From Marchantia polymorpha subsp. ruderalis (lineage: Eukaryota; Streptophyta; Marchantiopsida; Marchantiales; Marchantiaceae), in the NCBI GenBank assembly GCA_037833965.1, contig AP031358.1, positions 22,948,001 through 23,012,000 on the forward strand: a stretch of DNA of 64,000 bases. Direction: 5' to 3'. Positions 37,308-47,908 of the stretch are shown here, in pieces. The position numbers and the translations under genes were made by a program. Position 1 is the first letter of the stretch, and each line of letters opens with the position of its first letter. The notes beneath the pieces are model-generated. The model searched no databases. It saw nothing but the letters and a program-made list of their open reading frames with translations, and had not been told where the DNA came from.

Positions 37308-38126
37308 ATGGAGTTGGGAGCCTCGATGGAGCTGCTGCCCAGACCGCCACCCATTCGGATTCCTCAGCACGCCGACAGGCAGAGAGAGGAGAACGTGATG
37401 GCGGCGAAATTCGCACAATTGTTCGACAGGGGCGAGGACATGGTGAGCGCGATGAAGAGAGTCGCGCAGTGCAGCCACCTGCGGCAGCTGAACGAGGAGG
37501 AGCGCGACTTGCTCTACAGAGCTTACGATGATCAGATCGCCTCGCGCCTCAGGCAATGGAGGACCATCTGCCGCATCCAGCGGAACGAGGCCCTCGAGGG
37601 CGGCGATGAGGTTCATGTGGCTGCTGCCGCGGAGCTCAGAGCGAAGATCGAGAGCGAGATGAGAGATATTTGTCAGAGCTTTCTGGGCCTCGTCGATGGC
37701 CACGTGCTACGCAAGGCCAGAGCGGGAGAAGCTCAAATCTTCTGGTGGAGGGCCAAGGCCGACTTCCAGCGTCACCTCGCGGAGTTCGATTCCTCCTCCG
37801 ACGAGTACGAATCGCTGGCCCAGTGCTCGCTCGAGCGAGCCCACGAACTTGCGCTCGAGCACTTGAGGCCGTCTTCTCGCCAGAGCTTGCAGCTCATCGT
37901 CGACCTCTACCTCTTCTACGAGGACGCCATTGGCTGCCATGACAAAGCCTTCGCTCTGGCACGAGAGTCTGTGGATCTGATCGCGGACGATATCCAGCAG
38001 GATCTTTCGAGAGGGCTGCCGATGCTGGAAGACAGCGAGAGACAGAATCTCATCAGATTTCTTCAACTGCAATTGGCCACCGAGGAGCACGATGGTGATA
38101 GTGATGAAGTGATCCACGTGAGATAG
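37308..38126 (+). CDS. Highly divergent intronless 14-3-3-like protein, copy 2
   Basis: An intact 272-codon ORF with the complete 14-3-3 helix order: REENVMAAKFAQLFDRGEDM, LNEEERDLLYRAYDDQIASR, KIESEMRDICQSFLGLVDGH, ADFQRHLAEF, QLIVDLYLFYEDAIGCHDKA and a C-terminal LIRFLQLQLATEE. It is nearest to copy 1 at 33019 (same IWxRAKADFQR block), so the two are local paralogues. The phosphopeptide groove is largely lost: Lys49 to Asp, Arg56 to Leu, Tyr128 to His, Asn173 to Asp, with Arg127 kept. A dimer scaffold without phospho-binding is one possible role; that is inference. An alternative start is ATG 37326. Confidence 0.85.
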   Translation: MELGASMELLPRPPPIRIPQHADRQREENVMAAKFAQLFDRGEDMVSAMKRVAQCSHLRQLNEEERDLLYRAYDDQIASRLRQWRTICRIQRNEALEGGDEVHVAAAAELRAKIESEMRDICQSFLGLVDGHVLRKARAGEAQIFWWRAKADFQRHLAEFDSSSDEYESLAQCSLERAHELALEHLRPSSRQSLQLIVDLYLFYEDAIGCHDKAFALARESVDLIADDIQQDLSRGLPMLEDSERQNLIRFLQLQLATEEHDGDSDEVIHVR

Positions 38127-38731
38127 TGATCCACGTTCTTTAGCCCTCTATGTATAGGCTGGAAACAAAGACTAAGTTCAAAGTTTCTCGTCATCTTCTA
38201 GAAAAGATAATATATCCTTGGTATTCAACCTCTATTGTCATTGTTATACTACTCTCGGCTGTGGACATTATGGATCTCTGAAACTACAGCTGAAAAAAAA
38301 TGTAGCAATCGGAGTATTCCATGGGAAACTACCAGACGCCTGATAAAAGGGAACTACCGACAAAAATTACCTCCAACTTCGTGGAAGTCTCACCAATTGC
38401 TTCATCAACGAACAATACATATTAACTGACATGCAGCGTAAAAGATCCAAGAGTCTTATCTGAACCAGAACGCAGTACCGCAAGTATATGAGCAAGCTTT
38501 TCAGAGGACTAAGATCACTGCACATTTCCTCTCGATAGATCTGATTCACCATTGTCATACTATTCTTCCTATCGCCTCCAGACACGTTCTAGTTCCACGT
38601 TCCAAATTTCATTCAAAGCCTGAATTTCATTATCACCGTAGCTTTTCATAATTTCCTCGCCAACCTCGGCTGATTGCAACCAATCCCTTTTACATAAATC
38701 TCTAAGTCAGAACTATATTCAAGCTAACAGA
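38127..38731. other. 14-3-3 3' flank and duplicated upstream region of the Cys-rich locus
   Basis: 38375-38731 matches 43046-43380 (for example GGAAGTCTCACCA and TATCTGA), so the upstream region was copied together with the mini-exons. No ORF of interest. Confidence 0.5.
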
Positions 38732-39270
38732 ATGGCTTGCGAGACTTTACCGGATATATGCGCAATATGCAATGACACAGACTGTGTGTAAGAAACGGGT
38801 TCCTCTGTGACTCCAGATATTGATCATTTTCGCAGAGTTTGCAATAACCATTATGCTGCCTGCGAAAAGCATATTGCATCTGACTAAACTTCATGCTTCC
38901 AAAATAACAGATGCCCGCAGAGCGGATCATGCTGCGATAATCCTAGACCAAGCTGCCCCAAATGCATTTTGAACATTGGCAATAATGTTTCCAGGGCGTC
39001 AGAAAACTTTTCTTCATTAAGATGTGAAGTTTGTTCCTATGCTGTGACCTGAAAGGAACTTCCACCTGACACAGCCTTCCTGCTTCTTGATAACAGATGC
39101 CCGGAGAGCGAAAAATGCTGCTATAATCCTCGGCCAAACTGCCCCAAATGTGACTACACGGATTGCGTGTAAGCTGCTCTTATTGGTTTGAGTAAGAAGT
39201 ACATCTCATATTGTGGTATACAGAGCAAGAATTTACTCGCTTACTTCGCGACCAGAGGTTCTATGTTCGT
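38375..39270 (+). repeat. Dispersed duplication, unit 1 (partner 43046-43760)
   Basis: Shares with unit 2 the upstream region, the first mini-exon, a CATCTGAC..ACTTCATGCTTC intron end and a TGCTGCGATAATCCT exon. Unit 1 has two copies of the second-type exon. The two units bracket the terpene synthase-like gene in the same orientation. Confidence 0.75.
38732..39168 (+). CDS. Cysteine-rich modular mini-exon gene (metallothionein-like spacing), tentative
   Basis: Three short exons are suggested: 38732-38787 (MACETLPDICAICNDTDC plus a split Val codon), one from 38911 (CPQSGSCCDNPRPSCPKC, then divergent), and 39097-39168 (CPESEKCCYNPRPNCPKCDY then TDC and a split Val codon). Exon 3 is 72 nt with both borders in phase 2, so such exons can be joined in tandem without breaking the frame. 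Cysteines come as CxxC, CC and single C, six per 24 residues. This suggests metal binding or many disulfides. I do not recognise the family. There is no signal peptide. The last exon and the 3' end of exon 2 are not resolved, so it may be partly broken. Confidence 0.45.
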
Positions 39271-39824
39271 CGTACTGGTCTCCCTCTGAATTGGAATTGG
39301 AATCAATGATAAATGTGATCATCATGATGGTCAGTGAGGTTGTAAATCAATGTGTATACACATTCAGCGTACACTGGTTCTTGATACTTCTGATATTGTC
39401 CTCTCCGATCCATATGTGAGAAAGAAGTTATCAAAACGTCATTAAAAAAAAAAAAGTTTCTACGTTTTCCGTAGTAGTGTTTCTTTTTACTTTTTCCACC
39501 GCCCCATGCAGCAAGTCCTTTTGCGCCGCCCACGGTGATTGCAAGATTTTGGTGTTGAAATTATTTACGATTATTTAATGTTTCAAAAAATCTTAAACCA
39601 CAGGTAAGATATACCGTACGATGGGTAGCGCGTAGAAAAAAATATGCAGGTTAATCATCAGATTAGTTGTTGTTGTTGACCAAACATTAAGATGAATAAA
39701 TTTTATGATCTTCTGTCGTGTAGAGATTTATGTATATAAGGAGTTCGTCCGTAGATCACTGACGTTGTCGACTGATTCTCTTACTTCGACACAGCTTGTA
39801 GTCAGAATAGCTTCACTCGGAACG

Positions 39825-41691
39825 ATGGCCCCAAGTTTAGACTCAGATTCTATAGTCTTGAGCATCAGATCTGATTTCAGACAAGGACGATTTATAAGGC
39901 AGTCGAAGAGCGACCTGTACAGAAATGACATCTGCAGCAGTCCTGATAACCAGTACAGAGTCCCAGATTTCCAGCACCGTTACCCGAAGGCCCGACTCAA
40001 CCCCTTGGCTGCCCAGTGCGAGGACATTATCAATGACTGGATCGTTTCTTTGAGCATAGATAAGGAGCTGGGTCCAAGTATGTGGCAATCGTGTATGGCG
40101 GCCAAATTCTCTGAGTATATCGGCTTTGTCTATGACGATATAGAGCCCAACGATTTCCTTTGGCTCTGCAAATGGATTCAATGCTTCTTTGCTCTCGATA
40201 GCAAGCTGGATGACGGTGAATGGGCAGACCGGATAGATTGGTCGTGTGATGTAATTTTAGATATGAATTTGGTTCTCTTGTGGAATGACCCTGACAACGA
40301 GCGATTACTGGAAGGCTTGAAATCCATTCTGGATACGTTTATGGAGACTGAGGCTTCCAGAAAACGCGCGCAGCTCCACACAATTCATGCAGATCTGGTG
40401 CATGCCAGGAACAAAACGAAATCACAAAAATTTTTGTTTGTGATTTGGACAAAAAATCTCTTCCGATTATGACCTGTCTTCTGTTAACGTCAACTACTGA
40501 TTTGTCCAATGAATTGTTTTGTCATGCTGGAACTGATGGCCACGGTCAATGTGATATAAGCCCTGCGGAGAGTAAGTTGGATGTTAGAAGGAATCATACC
40601 GTCAGACTAGCCATGAGGGCCTGAGCTTCGAGATAATCCACCTCAGAATTAGGATTCATAAATAGGCTGCGAGTCAGGTTGAATTAAATTTGAGATGAAG
40701 CTGTGTGATGAAGCCGACTAACTATTGCTCCAAATCTCGCAGTTCTCGATGTCAATTTGGGAGCGTTCATGTCGGGATTTCGAGAGCTGTGGCTGGAATA
40801 TATCGAAGATCTGCCTGTTGAGTGTATGTCGAGAGAGGCTGAGGCATTTCAACAGTACATCACGGGCTGTCTCTCAGAAGTAATAGGTCGAATGAAAGGA
40901 ACAAAGCTCAGTGTGTCTGATTACATCAGCCTTCGACGACAAGCCGGAGGAGTGTGGGCGTTAATTGTGAGTTACAGATAACATCACGAACCTTTTCTCT
41001 TCTTTCCTACTTTTGTTCGGATAAAAGGTATAATTGCAGAAGTGTTGAGGGGTTTCGTCTACTGCAGGTTTTCTCAGATCGGATGATTGAGCATAAAAGA
41101 AGGAAATCTCCAATTTCCCATCTTCCCGACAGCTTGTTCTACGGAGAAGATATGCAGAATATGCTGGCCGCTATTACTGACATCGTATGTTGGCATAATG
41201 ACATTTTCGGTTTCCAGAAGGTACGTTCAGTGCAGCCCACTCCGCATCATATGTGTCTCTCAGATTCACTCGGCCAGACGGGTGACTTTACACTACTTCA
41301 CTCCTTGACGTAAGCAGTGCCTGATAATTATACGAAATAGTGTCTGGACTTCGAGCTTCCTTATCTCCAATGGTCGTTTCTTATACAGGAACTATTGTAC
41401 AATGACCATAAGAGCACTTTGGTATATCTCGTATTTCATGAATACAACTGCCAATCTTACACACAAGCAGGAGAGCTTGTAGTCGAACTAGTGCACGACA
41501 GAATCGCTGAAATGGAACTTGCGTATGAACGGCTGAGATCTGCAGCCGCTCCTGAGTTTCATCCCGCAATTGACCTGTACATGAAAAATTGTCGAGGTTG
41601 GATTCCTGGAACGCACCAATATCACATGATTTCCTCGCGATACAATGTGTCCAATTCCTCTATTCAGATACAGGAAATTCTAAAAAGGTAG
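39825..41691 (+). CDS. Microbial-type terpene synthase-like (MTPSL) gene
   Basis: Exon 1 starts at ATG 39825, with TATATAAG at about 39732 as a possible TATA. Later exons are 40743-40966, 41068-41220 and 41389-41691 (TAG). Features in order: WLCKWIQCFFALDSKLDDGE, where the Asp-rich motif reads D-S-x-x-D (second Asp replaced by Ser, residues 125-129); FRELWLEYIEDLP; LRRQAGGVWALI; DIVCWHNDIFGFQK with Glu in the next exon, an NSE motif with Gly in place of Ser/Thr; and a C-terminal ISSRY pair. This is the class I terpene cyclase order of bacterial and fungal enzymes, as in MTPSL proteins of non-seed plants, which cyclise prenyl diphosphates. The exon 1 donor is not resolved: exon 2 needs one carried base and no matching GT was found before the stop near 40470. 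So the gene may be broken there. Confidence 0.75.
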
Positions 41692-43045
41692 AACACATCA
41701 TCAAGCGTCAGTAAATATATGTAGAGGCTCGGTGACAGTGGACACGTATGCTTTGTCTACAATCTGCCCGTTCTTTTGAAGCAACGCTGAACAAGTACAT
41801 TAGTTGACGTTGCTGGAGCCGTGGATGAGATATTTGTCTTACAGCCAGTTTAAGGAGGAAGAGTATTACTGCAAACTTCCAGATGAGTGCATCGACAGAA
41901 CCTTGCGTTGCCTTCAAACACAACAGGAATCAACGTGATTTAAAATCACATCCTAGGCCTTCCATTATGCCCAGTATGTTCAACGGCTTTTTAACAATAC
42001 AAAGACTATACACAAACATGAAAGGTGAACAAATTACAGTTTTCCAATTTTGGATTAATCCTTGAATTTATATGAGGTGAAAGATTCTAAAACTAAATTT
42101 TCTCACCAATATTCCACTCTATGAATGCGTTACATCACCTCGTGTGCGTTCGAGTGCAGCTCGTTAATATGTGATTCTCTCCTCTTAATGGAATGTTAAA
42201 CAGTTCGATGTATGTGCGCATTAGCTAAACAAAATTATAACTTCTCGCGTGTATATTTTATATATTCTTCAATCTATTTGAATTTATTACTTGAAACAAC
42301 AACACAAGTATGAATATGCAATAACTAGATTTGAACATGAAACGTTTGATTAGCATTCAGTTAAATGCTATTGACTTCCAGGTTTTCAATGAAGAACATA
42401 CGCATTTGACTAAGAATCAGTCACGATTCATAATGTGGGTAACTTTCGTTCCAAATCTTCAGTAAAAATGAATTCAAGGTAATATCACTTGAACAACCAA
42501 AACTTCAAATATTATTCCATTTCCTATTTCTTGATAGGGACCCGATAGGGTTCGGGTAGAGTGCTGTAGCCGACCCAAAACCCGAAAAAAAGATTTGGCT
42601 AAGTGCGAGCGCAGGGCATTTCCGACGGAGAGAACTACATGTTGGCTAGTTGGGCGGAGACCTCGGCCGCTGTGTCTGACCACGAGCTCGACATGGACTA
42701 CGTCTTGACCTTCACCCATGCTTACCTTACCTTCACCCAGCTTGAAGTCAACGAGTTTAACATATTCCAGTCCAAGTCTACCAACACTCCTTAATACGTT
42801 CTGAATATGCAAAGCATGAGACACCCTTCCACGGGAGATTGACTAACGGGCAGTATACGTCAGGTTCAGAACGTTCCAAGGTTTCAGACCTTTATGTCAA
42901 TTTTGATGGACCACAGCTGCAAAGTAAATGGTAATACTACTCGAAGGTCTCCGAGGAAAATTCTGTTCGCCGGATTGCATTACTCAGATTGTCAATGATC
43001 ACTGCGGCTGTCGTTCCTGCCGTTAATTCCATCTAAGTGAGATTT
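41692..43045. other. Spacer after the terpene synthase-like gene
   Basis: No gene is supported. The ORF pair at 42474-42824 (minus) and 42603-42794 (plus) overlaps on opposite strands and neither shows a domain. Confidence 0.4.
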
Positions 43046-43760
43046 CCTGGAAGTCTCACCATTTGTTGTATCAACGACCAGGACATCTTACCTCACATTC
43101 AGCTCTGAAGGTCCAAAAGTCTATCTGAACGCGCAGGCTCAAAAGTATGTAAGCAAGGTGTTCTGATGATTAAGATCACATTACATCTCTTCTCGATATA
43201 TCTGATTCACTATTTTCGTACTGCTCCTCCTATCACCTCCAGACTCTGAATTTCATCCAACATCCTGAACGACGATCCCTTCGTAGCCGTTTCATCATAT
43301 CCACATAAAATCCAACGCATTGCCTCCGAACTCTTTCATTAGAATCTCTCCTTTCCCAATACTAATCCTCAGCTTACAGAATGGCCGGCGAAGGTTCTCC
43401 AAGGAGATGCAAAATATCCAATGATACAGACTGTGTATAAGATTCGAAAAGATTATGTGCTAACAAGAATAGATAAAATGTGGAGACTTTGTAATAATTT
43501 TTCTTGAAAACGTTGATATGCAGCCAGCTGAAAGGATATTGCATCTGACGAGACTTCATGCTTCATGATAACAGATCCCCGCAGAGCGAGGCATGCTGCG
43601 ATAATCCTCGACCAAGCTGCCCCACACGGATTGCGTGTAAGCTCATCGGACTGGTTCCGGGAGGAAGGACATTTATTACTGCTGTATGCTGAATATCTAT
43701 GTACTCGCTTATTCCGCGGGACATCTGTTAGATCTTACTACCTGATGTTGGATGATTACC
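43046..43760 (+). pseudogene. Second, broken copy of the Cys-rich mini-exon locus
   Basis: The first exon at 43381 reads MAGEGSPRRCKISNDTDC, but its donor GTAAG has become ATAAG, giving a stop after Val. The later exon at 43575 has its first Cys codon changed to Ser and has lost 10 nt between CCC and ACACGGATTGCGT, which shifts the frame, while its donor GTAAGC remains. It matches 38375-39270 in the same orientation. With a lost donor, a lost Cys and a frameshift this copy is dead. Confidence 0.65.
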
Positions 43761-43969
43761 CATTCATGTACATGTAGGATATGCAGCTTGTGCAGAAGCA
43801 GTACGATTCCTTGAAGATGCGAATGACGAAGGGATCATTCAAAGGCCGTGCACTGGTGTTCGTAGGGATCCTATGCTAGGCGAAAATGGTTCTTACGCTC
43901 GCTCACTTTGCATACGCTAGCCGATAACCTCCGACGTGCTGCCTTTGTAGCCCGCTTTAGCAACCTTCA

Positions 43970-44200
43970 ATGCCAACGTCTTCTGCGGATTCTGACCATC
44001 CTGCCATGTTCTGCGAGCTCGCTGGGGAACTTCTTCTAGAGATCTTACAGCACCTCACAATAGTCCGTGGTCACTTCCCTTCACCGAGGGAAGAGGCCAC
44101 ACGCCGAGCAGAGAACGCACAGAAACTCAGAGGCTTGCACGGATTGACCTTGACGTGTCGTCGTCTAAACGGCATAATCACCCCGTTTCTCTACGATTGA
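43970..44200 (+). pseudogene. Fungal-type F-box protein, N-terminal fragment
   Basis: A 76-residue ORF reads LAGELLLEILQHLTIVRG, SPREEATRRAENAQKLRGLH and LTLTCRRLNGIITPFLYD, then TGA. The pattern (L..ELLLEI..HL, then LR.L..LTLTCR.LN....P.LY) is the F-box plus linker of the large F-box families of ascomycetes, usually several hundred residues long. The C-terminal part is absent, so it is truncated. It is the first of several fungal-looking fragments in 43.9-48.6 kb. Confidence 0.6.
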
Positions 44201-44620
44201 GTAACGTGCGGGTAGCAATGAACATGACTCTTAGCTAAGTCGCCGCGAGAGTCGTGTGACCGATTCAGGCGTTATCTATCTATACTAACAAATATAGCGT
44301 GATGCCAGTTTTCCTAACATTATCAGTAAACGCGACGCGTCTAAGGGGTTGCGCTTTCGTGTACTCACCTTCATTGAACACCAACATTGTAAAATTGATT
44401 CTCGCGATTTTCGCGTTTTCGCGTGGGCGCCATGCTGAGAAAAAAAAGCGAAGGTTCGCACGTGTGGGTAGCTATTACGAATCGACGCGTAGACAAGGCT
44501 AGGTTTGGTGTTTGCTGTCAGAGCACAATGTTTGCGGGCGTGTTTGGCGTCGCTCGCGACGGGTGCACTAGCGCACGTAGCTTGGCAGACGCAGCGTGGC
44601 ACGCGTCACGCTCATTCGTC
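44201..44620. other. Spacer inside the fungal-looking block
   Basis: Rich in CGCG-type dinucleotides near 44330-44600, unlike the AT-rich plant spacers. Overlapping ORFs on both strands (44285-44602 minus, 44423-44656 plus) have no domain. Confidence 0.35.
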
Positions 44621-44687
44621 CACCTCACTTCGTCTCATCAATTAGTTTATATATAATAAACAATAATTGATGAGATGAAGTAAGGTG
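44621..44687. repeat. Imperfect palindrome (24-bp arms)
   Basis: CACCTCACTTCGTCTCATCA plus ATTA (44621-44644) pairs with 44664-44687 with two mismatches. The centre GTTTAT..ATAAAC also pairs. It lies at the left edge of the DUF8004-like pseudogene. Confidence 0.9.
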
Positions 44688-44699
44688 AATCCTGGTTCA

Positions 44700-46100
44700 A
44701 TTGCTGTACGCGATGTACTCGAAGAATCGACCTTGGGATGGGCCCTATCTTTTTCGGAAACGGTAGTATCATCGATTGAGCAACTGCTCGAAGAGGGCGG
44801 CACATTCACCCCACATTGCCATTGAGAATGTTCGGCGACGAAGCAACATAGGTAATAATTAGGGCCTTCGGTATCGCGGACCTCTACTGGTGCCCGGAGC
44901 GCCGATGCAAGATACTGCAGCGTGCCGTAAATCAAGAGCCATCTAACCTTGCGGGCATCGGCCATGGATACCTTCTCTTCTCGATGACTTGGAATGCACT
45001 GCCGCTACAAGCGTAATGCTCATATAAGCTTGAATGATTGGTGAATCTGTACGTGGGGTATTTTCGCCGTTCGTCGCCATAGCGAGAGCTGCGCAGGCGC
45101 TTAGATGGCGCTCATTCTTGCTTTGCTTGGACCGTAACGTCAAAGTCATAAAAGACTTTTGCGAGTCCGTTTTCCTTCTCAACGCAACCTCGTCGGGCAA
45201 AAGAGGTAGGGCATGTAGCAGAGGCGGGAATTTGTGCCTCTTATCAAAAGTTACAAGGTTTTGTAGGACGCATATGCCGTCGCTTGCCAGTCTCTGCGAT
45301 GCAAAATCGATCGTGGATTCGGAGTCAGCCAAATAGTCGTACAAGCTCTTGAAATCATAATACAGTGACCGATATAGCGCCTTGGAAAATCTTGTGCCGT
45401 TGGGTGGAGGCCAATAACCGAATTTGTCCACGTAAAAGCTGTTCAAGAATGACCTGAACCGATCTAGGTGAAGGCGGGCACGGTCGGTGAGCCCGAGGTA
45501 TGTGGGGGACAGGTCGTCTTCGAGGAAGTTGCGCACAGCTCTCGTGATCCGGCCCAGTTCAATGTCCATTTCCAAGTAAGCGCGGGTGATGAGGGCCTTG
45601 GTTAGACGTGATTGTGGCTTGCAGCATGTCTAAATGACTCCACGACAAGATACCAAGCGAGCTTACCGGAAATTCTGGACTGAGGTCCAGTCGCTCGTTC
45701 ATACCTACGCAGTGTGCAAAGGCATCGATCCAGACATGTCGTAGTTTGTAATGCTCGGCATAATAAAGAATAGCCAAACATAGTCGGGGCACTCTACGAA
45801 GTTTCGGTAGCCTTGAGCATCGGCATAGTCCAGAAAGCCTTGCTGATTGTCCACTCGTCCAGACCGGTAAAGGCGCATTCGCTGCTGAAGATCAATCATG
45901 GCCTGCCCCAAATGGGCACCCACCAACGGCTTCCCGAATACGAATGCGAAGAAATTCCGCGTTGTGATATGCCACCTAAAAGATGCTTCTCGGGTCATGT
46001 CTTCTGGAGCGGGCACGAACAGCTCGATTTGAATGCACTCGCGGCATTGGCCAACACTGATGAGCCATCGCTAGTGGAGCTAGACTCTGGTCGCTGGTCA
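44700..46100 (-). pseudogene. Ascomycete-type DUF8004-like protein, frameshifted
   Basis: Read on the minus strand: WHITTRNFFAFVFGKPLVGA, then after a shift AILYYAEHYKLRHVWIDAFA, HCVGMNERLDLSPEFP, a 49-bp intron (45618-45666, GTAAGC to GCAAG), RLTKALITRAYLEMDIELGR, FLEDDLSPTYLGLTDRARLH, FYVDKFGYWPPP, LYRSLYYDFKSLYDYLADSE, GICVLQNLVTFDKRHKF, and after another shift KVSMADARKVRWLLIYGTLQ. I recognise this as the fungal DUF8004-type family of unknown function. At least three frameshifts (near 46015, 45790 and 44980) make it dead. The short intron is typical of fungi and unusual beside the 100-600-bp plant introns here. Confidence 0.75.
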
Positions 46101-46711
46101 AGATCACTTTGAAAATGTAGCGTTTAAATAAACTATTAGGCCATGTTATCGTGAAAATTACTATAACCAATTATGCAAAATAAATAATTTATTACTGGGC
46201 AGCTGTAGTTTCCTGTGCACCCGTCAAACTCAAGTGATATTGATTGTTACCGTACATTATTATCGTATACCGATATTGATTGATTGCACTGCCAACGCCT
46301 CAGTCTGCTCCTTGCTATGAAATCGAATGCCTAAATGCAGAAGGAATAAATCTGGGCTACATGAGGATAATTACGGTGCATATCCTACAGAACCCTAAGA
46401 TACTATAGACATATGGAGAAGAGAGGATCGCGAAAGGTATGGTCTTACATCGCAGTGGATGATGAGGCAGCCACAATACCACAATTGACATGCGACACTT
46501 CCGTAAGCTCTATATAATGTCTTACCTCAGAATATACTCTGAACGTAGATTGTTATGAGCAAAGCAAGCTTTATAGTACCGATGCATCAATTGATCTCTT
46601 TCAGGCCCCTGAATGCTTTTCGATCCGATCAATGCAAGGAGAGCAACCAACACAATGGTCAATAAGCAGCTGGAAGATGGAGGCTCCCACTTGACCCCTC
46701 CATATAACTTG
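46101..46711. other. Spacer
   Basis: Holds the 3' flank of the small gene at 46712-47251 and nothing else I can support. Confidence 0.35.
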
Positions 46712-47251
46712 CTAATCGCCGGTGATAAAATTGATATCAGGTTTCTGGGACGAATAACCGACGCTATGATCACCATTCCTCCAGGTACTGACCCAGTAAC
46801 TGTCACCAGTGTGATCGTAGAAGTGATACCCATAGTGTTCGGTGTTTGTAAAGTAGAGGGTGCAACTTATATCGCCATCATTATCGGTCCCCTGGTCTAT
46901 CAACATGTACTGAGTAATGGCTGCTGTTTCCTGAACGTCTTTAGAGGTGGGTTTCCAGTTCAAAGGCCCCCCATGCCTCCAATCGACCGTGATACCGAAG
47001 TCCGCCTTCGCCTTCATAGTCTTGATCGAGTTGTTGCTGGAAGCTACAGTTGGCGCAGTATCCGACGGCTTGTTGCCGGGAGGTCTTTCGATGGTAAACT
47101 CCCGTCCCATGGCACTGAAGCATTTCTCTAATGTACGACCGCTCGGAAGGATCGTCAGGGCAGCCGACGGTGCAGTCCTTTCGATATTGGCCTCTTGCCC
47201 GCTGGCGCTGACGGCCTGGTCCAGTTGACGGTTGTTCGGAAGATTCGTCAT
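46712..47251 (-). CDS. Small hypothetical protein, 179 aa
   Basis: Intact single-exon ORF, ATG complement at 47249-47251, stop TAG at 46712. A TATATAAG on the minus strand (47383-47390) lies about 135 bp upstream, a normal core-promoter distance. The first 85 residues are polar, with a repeated GREFTIER / GQEANIER-like phrase. The last 95 (FGITVDWRHGG, SCTLYFTNTEHYGYHFYDHT, SYWVSTWRNGDHSVGYSS) alternate polar and aromatic residues, as in a small beta-sandwich. I do not recognise the family; a carbohydrate- or membrane-binding fold is only a guess. It is the only undamaged ORF in the fungal-looking block, and its own origin is unclear. Confidence 0.5.
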   Translation of the reverse strand: MTNLPNNRQLDQAVSASGQEANIERTAPSAALTILPSGRTLEKCFSAMGREFTIERPPGNKPSDTAPTVASSNNSIKTMKAKADFGITVDWRHGGPLNWKPTSKDVQETAAITQYMLIDQGTDNDGDISCTLYFTNTEHYGYHFYDHTGDSYWVSTWRNGDHSVGYSSQKPDINFITGD

Positions 47252-47382
47252 ATCGAACCTGTGATGAGAAAAAGGAGGGAGTAAAGATGGCTCTATATAT
47301 GAGATTGGCAGGATCGGATCCCTTTGCTGCTTTTCCTAGAAGGGTTGTGCAAGTGTACAGAAATTGCTGGTGGGGGACTGGG

Positions 47383-47390
47383 CTTATATA
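47383..47390 (-). promoter_or_regulatory. TATA box for the 179-aa gene
   Basis: TATATAAG on the minus strand, followed by an AT-poor leader to the ATG at 47251. It is inferred from sequence and spacing only. Confidence 0.5.
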
Positions 47391-47439
47391 ATGTGCATCG
47401 AATCACAGATACCAAACCGATACGAACCCCCTAACAAGC

Positions 47440-47896
47440 GGCAATAATGAACAGACTTTGAGTGGGCAACATGCTGCGAGAATATTGGTCTCCGGCTTGC
47501 GTCCGAGTTTTCCGAACTCCTTGGCTTCAAGGATGTCGTCCTGTTTCTGGACCTGTGGGAATGCATTGAAACGTAGAAAATGGAGGAGCCATGGGACAAA
47601 AGCCGATACCGAGCCACCGAATATACTATAGATGATCTTCCGGTGAATAAGGTTGCGGGTAATGATTTCGACAGCAATCTCACGTAAGACCTTGAATCAC
47701 GTTCCTCAGGGCCATACTTGCAGCTGTGATGTAGGTAAAAGACGAAGCGGCCAGGCGCGAAGAGATGGGCACGAATCCCACTACGAACGCCAACGCTGGC
47801 TTCGTGGGCGGAGTGGACGCTTGCAGTGGAGGTTTTCTCGGCCAGTTTGTGCATCGAGGGGGTCAAGGCCATCAGCGCAGAGCGCAACAAATTCAA
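47440..47896 (-). pseudogene. Unidentified, probably fungal gene fragment
   Basis: Two open segments in different frames look protein-like on the minus strand: LTPSMHKLAEKTSTASVHSA through LFAPGRFVFYLHHSCKYGPE (about 47720-47890), then EIAVEIITRNLIHRKIIYSI, FGGSVSAFVPWLLHFLRFNA and DILEAKEFGKLGRKPETNIL (about 47450-47690). A frameshift or a lost short intron separates them. Position and strand fit the neighbouring fungal-type fragments. I cannot name the family. Confidence 0.4.
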
Positions 47897-47908
47897 ACTG
47901 CTGCCTGT

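Noticed and set aside
46613..47131. 172-aa plus-strand ORF
   Set aside because: Overlaps the 179-aa minus-strand ORF, which has a TATA box and a protein-like composition; I treat this one as its shadow.
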